Both the position numbers and the translations under genes were made by a program. A model generated the notes under the pieces. It searched no databases. It was not told the origin of the DNA and saw only the letters and a list, made by a program, of their open reading frames with translations. Shown piece after piece: positions 1 through 8,918 of a stretch of DNA of 64,000 nucleotides (position 1 is its first letter; the number at the start of each line of letters is the position of its first letter). Where the stretch lies: positions 62,001 through 126,000 of the forward strand of contig NZ_JAQIIO010000005.1 in the NCBI RefSeq assembly GCF_027891095.1. The letters run 5' to 3'. The DNA comes from Aliiroseovarius salicola. Lineage in GTDB: Bacteria > Pseudomonadota > Alphaproteobacteria > Rhodobacterales > Rhodobacteraceae.

Positions 1-1558
1 CAACGGACACATCTCCGGCCATAACCGGTTCCAGCGCCACGGCGAGTTCCTTGCCCAGTTCAACGCCCCATTGGTCATATGAATTGATCCCGAGCACCAC
101 ACCTTCAACAAAAACCCGGTGTTCATAGAGCGCAACAATCTGTCCGAATATGCGCGGGGTGAGTTTGGGGTAGACCAGCGTGGTAGAGGGACGATTTCCG
201 GGGAACACACAATGGGCAGCTTGGCGAGTTCGCTCTTCCCCTTCGAACCCTGCGGCCGCCATCCGCGCTTCGGCTTCTTCCATCGATCGACCCAGCATAA
301 GGGCCTGAGATTGTGCAAGGCAATTGGCCACGAGCAAACGGTGCTGATGCGCAAGATCAGGTTCGTGACCCTCTTTGGCCACCATAAACTCACACGGCAC
401 AATCGCGGTGCCCTGATGGATCAGCTGATAAAACGCGTGCTGCCCGTTGGTGCCAGGTTCTCCCCAGACCACAGGACCGGAAACGGTCTCAAGCGCGGCG
501 CCATCCATGCCAACGCGTTTGCCGTTCGATTCCATTTCGAGCTGTTGTAAATACGCAGGTAGTCGCGCCAGACGTTGCTCGTAAGGGAGCACGGCACGGG
601 TCGCATAGCCGCAGATCTGGTGATGCCAGATCCCCACGAGGGCCAGCATCAGGGGCAGGTTCTCGCGCCCTTTGGCCGAGCGGAAATGCGTGTCCATTGC
701 GCGGGCACCGTCCAGCATCTCGTCAAATCGATTTGCCCCGATGGCGATCATCAGCGAAAGCCCGATTGGTCCCCACATGGAATATCGACCACCAACCCAG
801 TCTTCAAAACCGAACACCCGCTCCGGCGAAACTCCCCATTCCGTAGTTTTCTCTTCGTTTGAGGACAGCGCCACCAACTGATGCCCTGCGGCCTCTTCAC
901 CGACCTCGCGCGCGATCCAATCCCGTGCGAATTTCGCATTTGTCATCGTCTCGATTGTTGTGAACGTCTTTGAGGCCACAATCACCAGTGTATTCGCTGG
1001 ATTGAGCCCCTTGAGCGTGTCGTGAATATGCGCCCCATCCACATTCGAAACGAAATGCACTTTGGGGCCATCATGATATGGCGCAAGCGCCTGAACAGCC
1101 ATTGCCGGTCCAAGGTCCGAGCCCCCGATACCGATATTGACCACATCAGTATAACGCCCACCAGTCGGGGTGCGGATTTGCCCGGACCGCAGACGAGAAG
1201 AAAAATCCCTCATACGTTTCAAAGTCTTGTGAACTTCGGGGATCACATCCTCACCATCCACGAAAACTTTCCGGGCGGTCGAAGCTCGCAGGGCGGTGTG
1301 CAACACAGCACGCCCTTCGGTCTCATTGATCTTCTCGCCTGAAAACATCGCTTCGCGGCGATCCTCCAATCCAGCGTCTTTTGCCAGAGCCAGCAGGAGG
1401 TCCACCGCCTTGTCATCAAGCGCGGTCTTGGACCAGTCAAACAGCATTTCGGCGGCGGAAGTTGAAAATCGATCGGCACGATCCGGGTCTTCAAACAGGT
1501 CAGAAATTCGTCGCGCCTGTACCTCAGCCCAATGGCCAGCCAAACTGTTAAAAGTCAT
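1..1558 (-). CDS. pgi: glucose-6-phosphate isomerase (3' end cut by window edge)
   Basis: Interconverts glucose 6-phosphate and fructose 6-phosphate in the cytoplasm. The ATG at 1558 opens a frame that stays open to base 1, about 519 residues of a family usually 530-550 long, so only the last few residues are missing. Both family signatures are visible: [12 protein letters not shown] in the middle, and near the visible end [13 protein letters not shown], which carries the conserved Gln-Gly-Val-Glu-Leu-Gly-Lys stretch. [10 protein letters not shown] is also typical. It starts 24 bases after the pgl stop and is the last gene of zwf-pgl-pgi, so it is probably co-transcribed with the oxidative pentose-phosphate entry enzymes. 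Confidence 0.97.
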   Translation of the reverse strand, partial: MTFNSLAGHWAEVQARRISDLFEDPDRADRFSTSAAEMLFDWSKTALDDKAVDLLLALAKDAGLEDRREAMFSGEKINETEGRAVLHTALRASTARKVFVDGEDVIPEVHKTLKRMRDFSSRLRSGQIRTPTGGRYTDVVNIGIGGSDLGPAMAVQALAPYHDGPKVHFVSNVDGAHIHDTLKGLNPANTLVIVASKTFTTIETMTNAKFARDWIAREVGEEAAGHQLVALSSNEEKTTEWGVSPERVFGFEDWVGGRYSMWGPIGLSLMIAIGANRFDEMLDGARAMDTHFRSAKGRENLPLMLALVGIWHHQICGYATRAVLPYEQRLARLPAYLQQLEMESNGKRVGMDGAALETVSGPVVWGEPGTNGQHAFYQLIHQGTAIVPCEFMVAKEGHEPDLAHQHRLLVANCLAQSQALMLGRSMEEAEARMAAAGFEGEERTRQAAHCVFPGNRPSTTLVYPKLTPRIFGQIVALYEHRVFVEGVVLGINSYDQWGVELGKELAVALEPVMAGDVSV

Positions 1559-1582
1559 CTATTTACCTCTGAAAAGTCAAAG

Positions 1583-2257
1583 TCACGCGGCCCAGTGGAC
1601 CGTCATGGCTCCAAGAACGATTTTGACCGGCGCTTCCATCGCATCTTCTGCATTCATCGCGCGCGCCAAGGCGTCGCGTTTAAGCCGTCCAGTGATCACC
1701 AGATGTTTGTTCACTGCCGAGTTCAACACACGGGCCGACAGGGTCATTCGCGGTTCCACCGCCCCAGGTGCACGCATCGGCAACAAGGCGGGCGCATGTG
1801 GGGCAAGCGCCTCTTCAAGGCGATCTGCCCCCGGAAACAGGCTTGCGGTGTGCATATCTTCGCCCATCCCCAACAAAACAACTGACAAGGGCAAACACCC
1901 TTCAATCCTGTCAGCCAGCGCTTCCACGCTTTCTTCAGGGGTTTCTGTGGGGTGATACAGAGGGATCAGGTTGGCCTTGGCGGCGCGGCTTGTCAGCAGA
2001 CGGTCGCGCAACAAGGCCGTATTTGATCGGGGGTGCGTTTCCGGCACCCAGCGTTCGTCGGTCAGCATCACGTCCACCCGTGACCAATCAAGATCAGCGG
2101 CACAAAGGGCGTCAAATATTGGACCAGGTGTGCTCCCACCGGGTACGGCAAGGCTGGCGCGTTCCCCATGCTCCAAAGCCATCACCAGTTCAGAAGCAAT
2201 CTGATCTGCCAGATCCAGCATCATCATATCTTGGTCAGGATAATCAATCAGGTTCAT
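1583..2257 (-). CDS. pgl: 6-phosphogluconolactonase
   Basis: Hydrolyses 6-phosphogluconolactone to 6-phosphogluconate, the step after zwf. The 224-residue length is normal for the bacterial DevB/Pgl type of the NagB-like sugar-phosphate fold. Visible family motifs are the phosphate-binding loop AVPGGSTPGPIFDAL near residue 37 and MLTDERWVP near residue 64. The ATG overlaps the zwf stop as ATGA, implying translational coupling. Flanked by zwf and pgi in one operon. Confidence 0.96.
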   Translation of the reverse strand: MNLIDYPDQDMMMLDLADQIASELVMALEHGERASLAVPGGSTPGPIFDALCAADLDWSRVDVMLTDERWVPETHPRSNTALLRDRLLTSRAAKANLIPLYHPTETPEESVEALADRIEGCLPLSVVLLGMGEDMHTASLFPGADRLEEALAPHAPALLPMRAPGAVEPRMTLSARVLNSAVNKHLVITGRLKRDALARAMNAEDAMEAPVKIVLGAMTVHWAA

Positions 2258-3708
2258 TCGCGCAGCTCCCTCCAGCGTCGTCCGTCTTTATGCAGCAACA
2301 TCAACGCCTCTTCTGGACCGGACGAGAAAGCATCGTAGCTATGTGGAACGTCACGCCGTTCTTGCCAGGCTTCGATGATCGGGTCGGTCCAGGCCCAGGC
2401 GGCTTCCACTTCATCCCCACGCATGAAGAGCGTCTGGTTGCCGCGGATCACGTCCATGATCAGACGTTCATAGGCGTCTGGCACATCTGCCACCTCTTCC
2501 CCAAGTGCTTCGGCAAAGGTCATGTCGAGCGGCACGTCGATCAGGCGCATCCCCCCCGGCCCCGGCTCTTTGATCGTCACTTTCAGATCCATGCCCTCAT
2601 TCGGTTGCAAACGGATCGAAAGTTCGTTGGCGGACTGACCGGTATCCTCTTCAAAGATCGAATGGGGCGGTTCCTTGAAACGCACCACGATTTCGGACAT
2701 GCGCGCACGCAAGCGCTTGCCCGTGCGCAGGTAGAACGGAGTGCCGTTCCAGCGCCAGTTCGATACATGCAGTTTCATCGCCACAAAGCTTTCGGTGCGA
2801 CTGTCTTCTGCTTCGGCATCCTGCGTATAAGGGGCCACATCATCATCACCGAGATATTGCCCACGCACCAGATCTTCGGGTTCAACCGGATCAAGCGCTC
2901 GGATTACTTTGAGTTTTTCATCACGCACCGCATCGGGATCAAATTTCGACGGCGGTTCCATTGCGGTCAGGCACAGAAGTTGCATCAGGTGGTTCTGCAC
3001 CATGTCACGCATTGCACCAGAGCGGTCATAATAGGCCCCTCGCCCTTCGACCCCTACGGTTTCGGCAACGGTGATTTGAATGTGATCGACATATTGCGCG
3101 TTCCAAAGAGGCTCAAACAGCATGTTCCCGAACCTGAGCGCCATCAAGTTTTGTACCGTTTCCTTGCCGAGGTAGTGGTCAATACGATAGATCTGCCTTT
3201 CCTCGAAATGCTGCGCCATCGTTGCATTGAGCGCCCGAGCGGTCTCAAGATCATGCCCAAACGGTTTCTCGACAACAATGCGGGCGTCGGGACCGGCGAT
3301 TGCGTGGGATTTCAGGCGTTCGGCAATTGGCTCAAACAGGCGAGGTCCGACAGAGAAATAAAACGCGTGGACCACGTCATCGCGCATTTCTTTTGCGAGT
3401 TCCGACCATCCCATGTCCCCCAAAGCATCAACGGTTACATAGGAAAAACAGCCAAGGAATGCTTTCAACACCTCGGGATCACATTTCTTTTTTGAAACGA
3501 ACTCAAGCACAGCACTTTCGACGAACTGTCGGTACTTAGCAGTGTCGATATCTGATCGCGCAGCGCCAATGATTCGTGCGCCGTCTGGCATCTGCCCATC
3601 ACGAAAACGCCGATACAGCCCTGGCAAGATCTTGCGGCGAGCCAGATCACCGGTTCCTCCAAAGATCACCAAGTCAAAAGGATCTACGGGGATTACGCGC
3701 GAAACCAT
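2254..3708 (-). CDS. zwf: glucose-6-phosphate 1-dehydrogenase
   Basis: Oxidises glucose 6-phosphate to 6-phosphogluconolactone with NAD(P)+, feeding the Entner-Doudoroff or pentose-phosphate route. 484 residues, full length. GGTGDLA at residues 17-23 is the dinucleotide-binding turn, EKPFGHDL at 147-154 is the conserved Lys-Pro segment, and RIDHYLGKE at 175-183 carries the active-site His and Lys. The start at 3708 has GGAG upstream. It is first in zwf-pgl-pgi and has a perfect 12-bp palindrome between its promoter region and the start codon. No edd or eda is in the window, so which downstream route is used cannot be seen. Confidence 0.97.
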   Translation of the reverse strand: MVSRVIPVDPFDLVIFGGTGDLARRKILPGLYRRFRDGQMPDGARIIGAARSDIDTAKYRQFVESAVLEFVSKKKCDPEVLKAFLGCFSYVTVDALGDMGWSELAKEMRDDVVHAFYFSVGPRLFEPIAERLKSHAIAGPDARIVVEKPFGHDLETARALNATMAQHFEERQIYRIDHYLGKETVQNLMALRFGNMLFEPLWNAQYVDHIQITVAETVGVEGRGAYYDRSGAMRDMVQNHLMQLLCLTAMEPPSKFDPDAVRDEKLKVIRALDPVEPEDLVRGQYLGDDDVAPYTQDAEAEDSRTESFVAMKLHVSNWRWNGTPFYLRTGKRLRARMSEIVVRFKEPPHSIFEEDTGQSANELSIRLQPNEGMDLKVTIKEPGPGGMRLIDVPLDMTFAEALGEEVADVPDAYERLIMDVIRGNQTLFMRGDEVEAAWAWTDPIIEAWQERRDVPHSYDAFSSGPEEALMLLHKDGRRWRELRE

Positions 3709-3726
3709 AGTGTTCTCCGTATTGAT

Positions 3727-3738
3727 GTTAGCGCTAAC
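3727..3738. promoter_or_regulatory. putative LacI-family operator for zwf-pgl-pgi
   Basis: GTTAGCGCTAAC is a perfect 12-bp palindrome with a central CG, the usual architecture of LacI/GalR-family operators. It lies 18 bases upstream of the zwf start codon, just downstream of where a promoter must be, so binding should repress. I found no second copy in the window. The LacI-type regulator at 63151 sits beside a different palindrome (TTTGCAACCGGTTGCAAA), so it is probably not the cognate protein. Confidence 0.6.
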
Positions 3739-3827
3739 GAGCTTTCATTCCGCGTACTTAACCCAGTGCGCCAGCAAAGTCTAGCACGACGTTTAATGGG
3801 CTCAAACCAACTAACTGGTTCGCCCCC

Positions 3828-4799
3828 TTATTGCTCTTGCCGGAACATGACACAAAGCAGCTCGAACATGATCGAAGCCCCGAGATAGGCCGTGGCGCCG
3901 GTTGGGTCAAACGGGGGTGAAACTTCAACAAGATCAGCGCCAATAATATTCACCACTTCAAGCTCTCTGACAACCTGAATAGCCTGATAGGAGTTTGGTC
4001 CGCCCACTTCGGGTGTACCGGTTCCCGGAGCAAAGGCGGGGTCCACAAAATCGATATCGTAACTGACATATGTATCCCGATCCCCCACGATGTCGCGCGC
4101 TTCGGCCATCACCTCTTCAACCCCTCGTGCATGGAATTCCTCAATTGGAATAACGCGTATGCCAACACTATCGGCAAAGTCCCGATCTTCGTTGTCATAG
4201 GCAGTACCCCGGATACCAATCATCACCACACGTCTCGGATCCAGAAGCTCCTCTTCCACCGCACGACGGAACGGCGTTCCATGGGTGTACATGGTGCCAT
4301 CGAAATAAGAGTGAAACAGATCCGTATGGCTATCAAAATGTACCATGCCGAGCGGATCATCCCCCGACAATGCCCGCAAGATTGGTAGAGTGCAAAGGTG
4401 ATCCCCCCCACCAGTCATGGGCCGGATCCCTGCCTTTTTCACGCGCGCGTAAAACGCCTGCATCCGTTCAAGACTGTCAATGATATCCGCTGGGTTTGGG
4501 GCCACATCCCCCAGATCTGCGCAATTCATCGCCTCAAATGGGCGTTTGCCAGTGGCCCCGTTCTGCGCCCGTATCATCGTGGACATATCGCGCAACTGGC
4601 GCGGGCCATGTCGGGGCCCTGGCCTGTTGGTGGTGCCACCGTCCCACGGTGCACCGATCAACCCAATGTCCACGTCGCCAATACGCGGGTGATCCAGATC
4701 CACATGCGGCAGCCGCATAAATGTGGGCACGCCCGCAAATCGGGGCAGATCAAATCCGGATACAGGGGTGAAAAAACTGTCAGACGGTTTGTTGGTCAT
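3828..4799 (-). CDS. ureohydrolase (agmatinase / guanidino-acid hydrolase family)
   Basis: 323-residue member of the arginase-agmatinase family, which removes urea from guanidino compounds using a binuclear Mn (or Ni) centre. Metal ligands are visible: GGDH at 131-134, DSHTD at 156-160 (the usual form is DAHTD) and DIDFVDPAFAPGTG from 248. The THGTPFRRAVEE segment after the second motif resembles guanidinobutyrase/guanidinopropionase rather than arginase, but the substrate cannot be fixed from sequence. A diverged paralogue, closer to classical SpeB, lies at 36142. The ATG at 4799 follows GGGAGG. No polyamine or transport gene adjoins it. Confidence 0.9.
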   Translation of the reverse strand: MTNKPSDSFFTPVSGFDLPRFAGVPTFMRLPHVDLDHPRIGDVDIGLIGAPWDGGTTNRPGPRHGPRQLRDMSTMIRAQNGATGKRPFEAMNCADLGDVAPNPADIIDSLERMQAFYARVKKAGIRPMTGGGDHLCTLPILRALSGDDPLGMVHFDSHTDLFHSYFDGTMYTHGTPFRRAVEEELLDPRRVVMIGIRGTAYDNEDRDFADSVGIRVIPIEEFHARGVEEVMAEARDIVGDRDTYVSYDIDFVDPAFAPGTGTPEVGGPNSYQAIQVVRELEVVNIIGADLVEVSPPFDPTGATAYLGASIMFELLCVMFRQEQ

Positions 4800-4874
4800 T
4801 TAGGCCTCCCTTTCAAACAGGCTAGCCTGCCCGCCGTTTGAGGTCTTGCCTTTTTTGGCCTCGATTGTTGTAAA

Positions 4875-5459
4875 TCAGGCGTCGAGTTCAGCATCCCAAT
4901 AAAGAAAATCCATCCAACTGTCGTGCAGGTGATTTGGAGGAAATTTTCGCCCGGCATTGCGCAACTCTTCCGCTGTGGGCTGTCGGGCTGGTTTGCGCAG
5001 CGACAGGCCCGAATTCCGCAACGGTTTGCACCCTTTTCTCAGATTGCACCTTTGACAGGCCGCAACCACATTTTCCCAGCTGGTCACGCCACCGGCAGCC
5101 CTAGGCACCACATGATCAAAGGTCAAATCACCCCTTGATCCGCAATACTGGCAACAAAACTCATCCCTCAGAAATAAATTAAAGCGCGTGAAGGCCACGC
5201 GCTTTTGAGGTTTTACATAGTCTTTGAGGACAACCACCGAAGGTATCCGCATTTCCATACTCGGGGAATGAACCAACTCATCATATTCCGCGAGGATATT
5301 GACCCGATCCAGAAATACCGCCTTGATTGCTTCCTGCCAGGGCCACAGCGAAAGCGGATAATAGGATAAAGGCCTGAAATCCGCATTCAGGACCAGCGCC
5401 GGATGTTGCTTTATCCGCCCCGGCTCCCGAGTAAACTCTGTTCTGAAATCGCCATCCAT
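4875..5459 (-). CDS. HNH endonuclease family protein
   Basis: 194 residues with a zinc-bound HNH nuclease module: CxxC at 103-106, Asp115-His116 in the catalytic strand, Asn130, and a second CxxC at 135-138. This is a widely conserved McrA-like HNH family in alphaproteobacteria, usually single-copy and chromosomal. No restriction or phage genes adjoin it, so a housekeeping DNA-processing role is more likely than defence, but that is inference. The frame stays open 37 codons upstream; I chose the ATG at 5459 because GGGGAG lies 6 bases before it and conserved-looking sequence starts only after it. Confidence 0.88.
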   Translation of the reverse strand: MDGDFRTEFTREPGRIKQHPALVLNADFRPLSYYPLSLWPWQEAIKAVFLDRVNILAEYDELVHSPSMEMRIPSVVVLKDYVKPQKRVAFTRFNLFLRDEFCCQYCGSRGDLTFDHVVPRAAGGVTSWENVVAACQRCNLRKGCKPLRNSGLSLRKPARQPTAEELRNAGRKFPPNHLHDSWMDFLYWDAELDA

Positions 5460-5503
5460 TTGGGACTCCCCTACCGCCCGGTGTACAACCTCTTGTGGTT
5501 CAC

Positions 5504-5522
5504 GGGGCGGGAGCTCCGCCCC
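5504..5522 (-). other. GC-rich inverted repeat in the leader of the HNH gene
   Basis: GGGGCGG, a 5-base GAGCT centre, then CCGCCCC: a perfect 7-bp inverted repeat 45 bases upstream of the HNH start, just downstream of an AT-rich TATATA stretch (5539-5548) that could be its -10 region. It could be an RNA hairpin in the 5' leader or a protein site. No U-run follows, so a simple terminator is unlikely. Confidence 0.35.
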
Positions 5523-5647
5523 TGCGCTTAATTTAACTATATATAGGATAGAGAACCAAGCAACCCCCAAGATAGAGGGCCACTCAAGTTATAGCAGCAA
5601 GGGATGACAGCAATGTGTCGGAATATTTTGACCCGGTGCGTGAGGCT

Positions 5648-6343
5648 TTATTGTGCCTCTGCCTCACCCATCTGCATTTTCTGGATGCCCAGTTTGTCGA
5701 GCATGAATTGCAGCGCCACTGACAATCCTTCCATGGCAATCCCATGCCCGGTACCTTTCATGATGAACCCATAGGTCTCAAACCCATTGACCTCAAGAAT
5801 GGTTCCGCTTTCACTGAAATGCTGTGGCGGCACCATGTCATCCTGATCCCCATGGACCAAAAGCACCGGAGGTTTGCTCACGATGTGATTTGCAAACTCA
5901 TCGGGCTCCAGCATCCGACCGGAAAACGCGACAATCCCAGCCACAGGGTCCGCACGTTTTGGCAACACGCGAAGGCTCATCATTGTGCCTTGTGAAAATC
6001 CGAAAACAATGAGTTGTGAGGGGGTTATCCCCTCTTCCTCAAGTACACCGTCGAGAAAGGCATTGATGTCTGCTTCGGCCATTTCCGCCCCACGCATCGC
6101 ATCTTCTTCGGCTGATCCGTCAAGCCATGGGATCGGGAACCACTGATATCCCATAGGGTTACCAGCGCATTTTTCCGGCGCATCCGGTGCGATAAACACG
6201 GTGTCGGGCAGGTGTTCCGACAATGGATCCGCCAGCCCCAGAAGGTCCGCCCCATCCGCGCCATAGCCATGCAGAAACACCACCACGGATTTGGTTGTGC
6301 CTGATGCCGCGGGGCGGCGTTTTGCATCCAGAATGCGAGTCAT
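5648..6343 (-). CDS. alpha/beta-hydrolase, phospholipase/carboxylesterase family
   Basis: 231-residue serine esterase of the YpfH / acyl-protein-thioesterase-like family. The catalytic triad is readable: Ser117 in GFSQG, Asp168 in GDQDDMVP, His200 in GTGHGI; FLHGYGADGADLLGLA at 23-38 forms the oxyanion region. The frame is open for 27 more codons upstream, but the ATG at 6343 overlaps the alkA stop as TGATG, so coupled translation decides the start. Last gene of the run cbiD-cobK-alkA-esterase. Natural substrate unknown. Confidence 0.88.
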   Translation of the reverse strand: MTRILDAKRRPAASGTTKSVVVFLHGYGADGADLLGLADPLSEHLPDTVFIAPDAPEKCAGNPMGYQWFPIPWLDGSAEEDAMRGAEMAEADINAFLDGVLEEEGITPSQLIVFGFSQGTMMSLRVLPKRADPVAGIVAFSGRMLEPDEFANHIVSKPPVLLVHGDQDDMVPPQHFSESGTILEVNGFETYGFIMKGTGHGIAMEGLSVALQFMLDKLGIQKMQMGEAEAQ

Positions 6344-6972
6344 CAGCGGATCCCTTCCCTTTGTTTGACCACCCGGTAATAGGCCCAGAGCAGCCGGGCT
6401 GCAACGCCCCGCCAGGGGGACCACGCTTCAGCCATCACTTTCAGTTCACGATCTTTTGGTCTTTCCGGGAGATCAAACAGTTCTTTTGCCGCCTCCTGCA
6501 GCGCCAGATCCTTGGCAGGAAAGATGTCCGCGCGTCCCAACGAGAACAGTGCGTAAATCTCTGCGGTCCATTCCCCGATACCAATCACCGAAGTCAACTC
6601 GGCGATCACATCGTCTGAAGGCGTGGTGCGTAAGGCATTGTAATCTATACCTGCTTGCGCAAGCGCATGGGCATAACGGATTTTGGGGCGGGACAGGCCC
6701 AGATTTGCCAGATCATCTTGACTGGCCGCAGCGACGCGCTCTGGCGTCATCATCCCTGCCTCTTCGATCCTCGACCAGATTGCAGCCGCAGACGCGGTAG
6801 ACACCTGCTGGCTGATGATCGCGGAAAACAGGGCCTTAAACCCATCAGGCCGTAGGCGCAGTGGGATCTCTTCGATCTGGTCGAGCACCAGCGCAAACCG
6901 TGGCTCGCGTGTGACCAGCCAATCGGCCCCTTCGCGCAAGCACTCGGGGCCTTGGATAATACGCTCATCCAT
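6343..6972 (-). CDS. DNA-3-methyladenine glycosylase II (AlkA-type, HhH-GPD)
   Basis: Excises alkylated purines in base-excision repair. 209 residues carrying the HhH-GPD fold: helix-hairpin-helix LTSVIGIGEWTA at 126-137 and the catalytic Asp at 155 in PAKDLAL. It lacks the extra N-terminal domain of E. coli AlkA (282 aa), so it is the compact bacterial form. The ATG at 6972 overlaps the end of cobK by 8 bases, and the stop overlaps the esterase start, placing a repair enzyme in the middle of a cobalamin operon. Upstream in-frame starts would push it deeper into cobK. Confidence 0.9.
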   Translation of the reverse strand: MDERIIQGPECLREGADWLVTREPRFALVLDQIEEIPLRLRPDGFKALFSAIISQQVSTASAAAIWSRIEEAGMMTPERVAAASQDDLANLGLSRPKIRYAHALAQAGIDYNALRTTPSDDVIAELTSVIGIGEWTAEIYALFSLGRADIFPAKDLALQEAAKELFDLPERPKDRELKVMAEAWSPWRGVAARLLWAYYRVVKQREGIR

Positions 6973-7711
6973 CGCGGGCGCCTTCATGAGCTCGAACCCA
7001 CACCAACACCTCTTCGACGCTTTGGACCGTCGGAGCATGTACTGCGGGTGGGCGTGAAATCATAGCAACCGAAATCCCAAGATCCCGCGCGGCCGCGAGC
7101 TTTGCCCGCGCCGCACCACCAGCGTTTTTGGCGACAAGCCAAGTCACGCCAAGTTCTTGAAACAACGCGATTTCCTCCTCTTTGGTATACGGAGGGCGTC
7201 CGGCAATCCAGCCACCAGACAAAGCAAAGGGTTCCGAGCCCCCATCCACTTTACGGCAAAACAAAACCCGATACGGGAGCGCCTCTGCAATCGCTTCGCT
7301 TTGCTTTCCGGTCGCCAGAAAAACCCGCGCAGAAGGCGGAATTACCGTGGCGAGCATTTTGATATCATTCACCTCATGCCAATGCTCCCCGGCCTCAGGT
7401 TCCCATGCCGGACGGGAAAAGCGCAGATACGGAATGCTCAGTTCCCGGCAGATATCGGCAGTTCGATCAGAGATCGTGGTCGCGAAGGGATGGGTGGCGT
7501 CTATGACAAGGGATATCTTCTCATCTCGCATGACCGAGTTCTGCCCATCACGCCCGCCAAACCCGCCGTGTCGCGTCTGGACGGGCAACCTGCGTGGAGA
7601 TTTGGTCACCCCTGCCAGCGAGGCCAGAACATCATATCCTTGCTCGGCAAGCCGTGCGGCCAACTCGTGTGCTTCTGTTGTTCCAGCAAGGAGAAGGATA
7701 CGCCCTATCAT
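6965..7711 (-). CDS. cobK: precorrin-6A / cobalt-precorrin-6A reductase
   Basis: NADPH-dependent reduction of precorrin-6A to dihydro-precorrin-6 in the corrin ring pathway. 248 residues from the ATG at 7711; MIGRILLLAGTTEAHEL is the typical CobK/CbiJ N-terminus, and DATHPFA is the family signature in the middle. An extension of 15 codons upstream is possible but would overlap cbiD, whose stop at 7719 leaves a 7-base gap. Co-transcribed with cbiD upstream and alkA downstream. Confidence 0.93.
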   Translation of the reverse strand: MIGRILLLAGTTEAHELAARLAEQGYDVLASLAGVTKSPRRLPVQTRHGGFGGRDGQNSVMRDEKISLVIDATHPFATTISDRTADICRELSIPYLRFSRPAWEPEAGEHWHEVNDIKMLATVIPPSARVFLATGKQSEAIAEALPYRVLFCRKVDGGSEPFALSGGWIAGRPPYTKEEEIALFQELGVTWLVAKNAGGAARAKLAAARDLGISVAMISRPPAVHAPTVQSVEEVLVWVRAHEGARDG

Positions 7712-7718
7712 TGATCCT

Positions 7719-8771
7719 TCACCCGGCGCGGGCAATGATGTTGCCGGTGCGATCAATGATCACGATATCGGGAGTACAGGCAGCATCGCGCAATAGAGTG
7801 CGCACGTTTGACAGTGCGCGATCTGCGATCATTTCAGACATTTTTCCACGATGCTTTTCAAAGACTTGCAGAGCAGTATTCATGTCCCTCACCTCATCAT
7901 CACCCAGCCAATCTGCCAATAGGTCGAAATCCACCTGACTGCGTCGCGAATGCAAATCGCGCGCGCCCTGCGCCAGCTTGGTGATCTTTCCGATACCTCC
8001 ACCGACCGTGACACGGTCTACCGGATTTCGGGCCAGGTATTTCAACATGCCGCCCGCAAAATCACCCATATCGATCATCGCGCCGGTGGAAAGGCCGTAG
8101 AGTGATTTCACCGTAGTCTCAGAGGTCGCTCCGGTGCATCCCGCCACATGAGGCAACCCCGTAGCCCGCGCCACATCCACCCCGCGGTGGATCGACGCAA
8201 TCCATGCCGAACAGGAAAACGGGCGCACAACACCTGTGGTGCCGAGAATCGACAGCCCCCCGACAATGCCAAGACGCGGGTTCCAGGTCTTCTCTGCCAG
8301 TGCCGCACCGTTTCGGACTGAGATCGTCACATCGAGATCTGTGGATTTGCCGTATTTGCGCGCGGCGGAATGAATCACGTCCGTTATCATCTGGCGCGGC
8401 ACGGGGTTGATCGCCGGTTCTCCGGGCGGGATTGGAAGGCCGGGTTTTGTGACCGTGCCCACGCCGTCCCCCGCCAGAAACCGGATCCCCTGCCCTTCGT
8501 GACCCATCTGCACGCGCGCCATGATCAGCGCACCATGGGTCACGTCCGGGTCGTCGCCAGCATCCTTGATCACGCCCGCCATGGCCCAATCGGGGCCAGC
8601 CTCGGTGATTTCCAACGCAAATTCAGGCATTTCCCCTTTCGGAAGGGTGATTGAGACACGCTCGGGAAAGGCCCCTCCCCACAGCTTTTCGACCGCTGCG
8701 CAGGTGGCGGCTGTGGCGCAGGCACCTGTGGTCCATCCACGGCGCAATTGGGGAGTATCTTCATGTGTCAT
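7719..8771 (-). CDS. cbiD: cobalt-precorrin-5B C1-methyltransferase
   Basis: Methylates C1 of the corrin ring, forming (cobalt-)precorrin-6A. RRGWTTGACATAATCAA close to the N-terminus is the CbiD signature, and GGGIGKITKLAQGARDLHS lies in the C-terminal half. About 350 residues from the ATG at 8771; in-frame ATGs at 8783, 8801 and 8819 are alternatives and none has a convincing Shine-Dalgarno. CbiD belongs to the anaerobic pathway in classical schemes, whereas the aerobic route uses CobF for this methylation, so its presence here suggests a mixed route. Divergent from cobA. Confidence 0.92.
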   Translation of the reverse strand: MTHEDTPQLRRGWTTGACATAATCAAVEKLWGGAFPERVSITLPKGEMPEFALEITEAGPDWAMAGVIKDAGDDPDVTHGALIMARVQMGHEGQGIRFLAGDGVGTVTKPGLPIPPGEPAINPVPRQMITDVIHSAARKYGKSTDLDVTISVRNGAALAEKTWNPRLGIVGGLSILGTTGVVRPFSCSAWIASIHRGVDVARATGLPHVAGCTGATSETTVKSLYGLSTGAMIDMGDFAGGMLKYLARNPVDRVTVGGGIGKITKLAQGARDLHSRRSQVDFDLLADWLGDDEVRDMNTALQVFEKHRGKMSEMIADRALSNVRTLLRDAACTPDIVIIDRTGNIIARAG

Positions 8772-8918
8772 CGGCGCGACCATAGCAGCGACATTCTGCA
8801 TGGCCAATCGTCGTTTCACCGTTGCAAACCATCGCGATCACAATTTCAATTCGTTCTTCCGCTATTGAATGTCGTAACATGGCTTTCCCACCACCCACAC
8901 GCAGCCTATAAGGCCCCC

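Noticed and set aside
1768-3495. 575-codon open frame on the plus strand, antisense to pgl and zwf
   Set aside because: No recognisable domain, no Shine-Dalgarno, and its composition (His/Arg/Pro rich) is the usual shadow of a GC-rich gene on the other strand.
4875-5459. HNH gene as part of a defence or restriction system
   Set aside because: No methyltransferase, helicase or mobile-element genes nearby; this family is chromosomal and single in many relatives.
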